8,139 bases of DNA from positions 1 through 8,139 of the forward strand of contig CAMWQY010000116.1 of assembly GCA_947176355.1 (NCBI GenBank). The letters run 5' to 3'. A model generated the notes under the pieces. That model made no database searches and was not told where the DNA came from. It saw only the letters and a program-made list of their open reading frames with translations. The DNA comes from an uncultured Porphyromonadaceae bacterium. GTDB lineage: Bacteria; Bacteroidota; Bacteroidia; Bacteroidales; Muribaculaceae. A program made the translations under genes and the position numbers. This document shows positions 6,183 through 8,139 of the stretch, piece after piece (within the stretch, counting starts at the first letter, position 1; every line of letters starts with the position of its first letter).

Positions 6183-8090
6183 TTACTTCTTGAACAGTCG
6201 GAGAATCTCGCCAATCCAAAGCACCACTGACGTGCCGAAGATGATGATCGCCCAATCTGTGAATTTGAGGGGTTCAACATTGAAGAACTGTCCGCCAAAT
6301 TCTACGATAAGGATTTGACCAACGAGGATTACCAATGCAATGAGAGCGAAACCGCCGCAGCCTTTGAAATGGAAAGCCGAACGTCCGGTGGCAAATGCAC
6401 GGGCATTAAACATATTCCAGAACTGAAGGAACACAAAAATCGTGAAGAACAGAGAAAGCTCATATCCGCTAAGTCCTGAGTTTTCTCCCATTGCCACTTT
6501 ACCAATCTCTGTAAGACTTGTAATGTCGGTATGCTCGAAGTAGTAGAGCAATCCAAGAAGGAAGATGAAGAACACACCTCCAACACCAATGATAGATTTC
6601 CACATTGGACGGTTGATTATAAAGGCTTCACGTGAACGTGGTTTGTCTTTCATGACAGAGGCAGATGGGGGCAGTGAGGCAAGAGCCATAGCTGCAAATG
6701 TATCCATGATTAGATTTACCCATAGCATCTGCGTAACCGTCAGTGGCGACTGCATACCCATGAAGGCACCGAAGAGAACGATGAAGCAAGCAGCAACATT
6801 CACGGTCATCTGGAAGAGAATGAAACGCTGGATATTCTGAAACAGGGAGCGTCCCCACATTACAGCGCGACCGATTGATGAGAATGAGTTGTCAATGATA
6901 GTAATGTCAGAGGCTTCTTTTGCCACAGAGGTGCCATCACCCATCGAAAGACCGACATGAGCACTCTTTAGTGCCGGAGCATCATTTGTTCCGTCACCCG
7001 TTACGGCAACCACTTCATTATTTGCTTGAAGAGCCTCTACGAGACGTTTTTTATCCATAGGGCGCGCACGCGCTATAATCTTAAGATCGCCTACACGCTC
7101 TTTGAGCTGCTTGTCAGAAAGTTCTGCAAACTCAACGCCTGTTATAATGTTGCGGTGGTTATCGGTCTTGTCGTTCCATAGACCAATCTGGCGACCTATT
7201 TCTTTTGCAGTTCCGGGAGTGTCGCCGGTTACGATCTTGACTTTTATACCGGCATCGATTACTTCCTTAACAGCGTTAGGCACATCAAGACGAACGGGAT
7301 CGGAAATGGCTACAATCCCAAGGAAAGTTAGATTAGCAGCTACAACCTTACCGTCGGCAATGGCAACATCTTTATCTCCAAGTTCCTGATAAGCGAAACC
7401 GAGAGTACGCATCGCCTGATTCTGATACTCCAATAGTTGAGCATCAATCTCTGCCTTAGAAACACCTGCGGTGTTCTTACACATTCCAAAGATGATTTCC
7501 GGCGCACCCTTCACATAAAGGATATTTTTGCCCGTAGTTGATTTTACAACAGTTGCCATATATTTGCGCTCTGTTGTAAAGGGCAACTCTTCAATTCGAG
7601 ATGCTTTCTCGCGCAATTCCGCATAGTTAGCTCCACGTTCTTTAAGCCAAAGGAGTAAAGCACCCTCTGTTGGATTACCCAGTACCTGAGGTTTAGCTGC
7701 TGACAGGTCAAGCTGTGCAGTTGAATTAACCGCAATTCCTTCATATAGAACTTCATCAGACGGTTCTCCGAAGAAATTAGTCTTATATACCTGCATCTGG
7801 TTCTGTGTCAGCGTACCGGTTTTATCGGTACATATAACGGTTGTGGCTCCCATTGTTTCACAAGCGTGCATCTTACGAACAAGATTATTGGTCTTGAGCA
7901 TACGGCGCATCGAGTATGCCAGTGACAAGGTAACCGCCATAGGCAGACCTTCCGGAACAGCAACCACCACGAGAGTTACAGCAACCATCAGAGTTTGGAG
8001 GAAATATGCCGAGAAACCAACCCAGTCAAATTCGGGTACATTCAAGAAATAGAGAATGATACGACCAATGATGATTGCCGCTGCAAAACC
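6183..8090 (-). CDS. calcium-translocating P-type ATPase (PMCA type), part downstream of an in-frame TAG
   Basis: This is the catalytic and C-terminal part of a P2B-type Ca2+ pump, which couples ATP hydrolysis to calcium export across the inner membrane. Positions are offsets, with 1 at the TTG codon 8045-8043; the frame stays open up to 8090. They show PEGLP in helix M4 (31-35), the phosphorylated Asp74 in ICTDKTGTLT, KGAPE of the nucleotide-binding domain (179-183), TGD (273-275), the hinge TGDGTNDAP (349-357), and NLIMDTFAAMALA of M6 (444-456). The M6 motif fits the single-site plasma-membrane type rather than SERCA. Helices M7-M10 follow to TAA at 6185-6183, so the C-terminus is complete. 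No essential residue is missing after the stop. If the TAG is real, this part could be made only from an internal start, such as the ATG at 7988-7986, and would lack the actuator domain. Composition is more GC-rich than the protease block. Confidence 0.93.
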   Translation of the reverse strand, partial: GFAAAIIIGRIILYFLNVPEFDWVGFSAYFLQTLMVAVTLVVVAVPEGLPMAVTLSLAYSMRRMLKTNNLVRKMHACETMGATTVICTDKTGTLTQNQMQVYKTNFFGEPSDEVLYEGIAVNSTAQLDLSAAKPQVLGNPTEGALLLWLKERGANYAELREKASRIEELPFTTERKYMATVVKSTTGKNILYVKGAPEIIFGMCKNTAGVSKAEIDAQLLEYQNQAMRTLGFAYQELGDKDVAIADGKVVAANLTFLGIVAISDPVRLDVPNAVKEVIDAGIKVKIVTGDTPGTAKEIGRQIGLWNDKTDNHRNIITGVEFAELSDKQLKERVGDLKIIARARPMDKKRLVEALQANNEVVAVTGDGTNDAPALKSAHVGLSMGDGTSVAKEASDITIIDNSFSSIGRAVMWGRSLFQNIQRFILFQMTVNVAACFIVLFGAFMGMQSPLTVTQMLWVNLIMDTFAAMALASLPPSASVMKDKPRSREAFIINRPMWKSIIGVGGVFFIFLLGLLYYFEHTDITSLTEIGKVAMGENSGLSGYELSLFFTIFVFLQFWNMFNARAFATGRSAFHFKGCGGFALIALVILVGQILIVEFGGQFFNVEPLKFTDWAIIIFGTSVVLWIGEILRLFKK

Positions 8091-8139
8091 CTATGAAACC
8101 TTTGTGATGAGGTCTCCCAGACCCTCAAGCTGTTCATTC
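8091..8139 (-). pseudogene. P-type ATPase segment upstream of an in-frame TAG; gene likely interrupted
   Basis: Read in the same frame as the ATPase downstream, this edge segment encodes NEQLEGLGDLITKVS followed by TAG at 8093-8091, then GFAAAIIIGRIILYF. Both sides match the conserved stretch that leads from the actuator domain into membrane helix M3 (the TPLxxxL...SK region of Ca2+ pumps), so the frame is intact and only one codon is wrong. A single-base change from a sense codon such as TAT or TAC (Tyr) would explain it. The gene's beginning lies beyond the window. Either the gene is freshly broken or the base is a sequencing error; the unbroken frame of over 600 codons after it favours a recent event or an error. 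Confidence 0.75.

Noticed and set aside
6064..6255. 63-codon minus-strand frame crossing the ATPase end
   Set aside because: It overlaps the ATPase 3' end, the hairpin and the better 51-residue gene in another frame, and its protein has no recognisable pattern.
7102..7389. Plus-strand open frames opposite the ATPase (also 6565-6840 and 7843-8052)
   Set aside because: They are antisense to strongly conserved coding sequence, and their translations are Ser/Thr/Arg-rich with no family resemblance.
8043..8045. TTG at 8045 as the true start of the ATPase
   Set aside because: The frame continues upstream with M3 sequence on both sides of the TAG, so this TTG is an internal Leu codon of a longer gene.
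8091..8093. Genome-wide TAG reassignment to an amino acid
   Set aside because: Only one in-frame TAG is seen inside a gene, and the TPR lipoprotein gene ends naturally in TAG at 421-419; nothing else here suggests a changed code.
1..8139. CRISPR array, tRNA/rRNA, insertion sequence or phage genes
   Set aside because: I see no regularly spaced repeats, cloverleaf-like sequence, transposase or integrase motif, or terminal inverted repeats, and nearly all bases are used by minus-strand genes.

Overview
The window looks like chromosomal DNA of a Bacteroidales-type bacterium (phylum Bacteroidota). The grounds are moderate to low GC, start codons without Shine-Dalgarno sequences, a lipoprotein with a charged tether after its cysteine, and gene families common in gut Bacteroidales. 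I could not run a search, so genus and species are open. Every gene I can support lies on the minus strand, so transcription runs from high to low coordinates.

Layout in transcription order: (1) 8139-6183, the C-terminal two thirds of a calcium-pumping P-type ATPase (plasma-membrane Ca2+-ATPase type). Its reading frame is broken by a TAG at 8093-8091, at the start of membrane helix 3. (2) 6171-6141, a 31-nt hairpin in the 60-base gap. (3) 6122-5967, a 51-residue basic protein of unknown function. (4) 5960-3117, a 947-residue membrane protein that joins a secreted DUF2167 domain to an M48 zinc metalloprotease domain and a long uncharacterised C-terminal tail. (5) 3103-2666, a DUF1810-family protein. 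(6) 2679-1387, a cytosolic TPR-like protein. (7) 1387-419, a TPR lipoprotein. (8) 367-1, the N-terminal half of a SanA/YdcF-like (DUF218) envelope protein that runs off the window.

Genes 3 to 7 are packed tightly: gaps of 6 and 13 bases, then overlaps of 14 bases and 1 base. SanA follows after 51 bases. They are probably one transcript. As a working idea (inference only), they form an envelope-associated proteolysis module: the protease has a periplasmic DUF2167 part and a cytosolic M48 site, two TPR proteins on either side of the membranes could supply protein contacts, and SanA is tied to envelope barrier function. The role of DUF1810 is unknown. The protease-TPR block is clearly more AT-rich than the ATPase in the stretches I counted by hand, which fits an accessory block next to a core gene.

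I see no rRNA, tRNA, CRISPR array, insertion sequence or plus-strand gene. No gene-free stretch exceeds 300 bases; the longest gaps are 60 and 51 bases.
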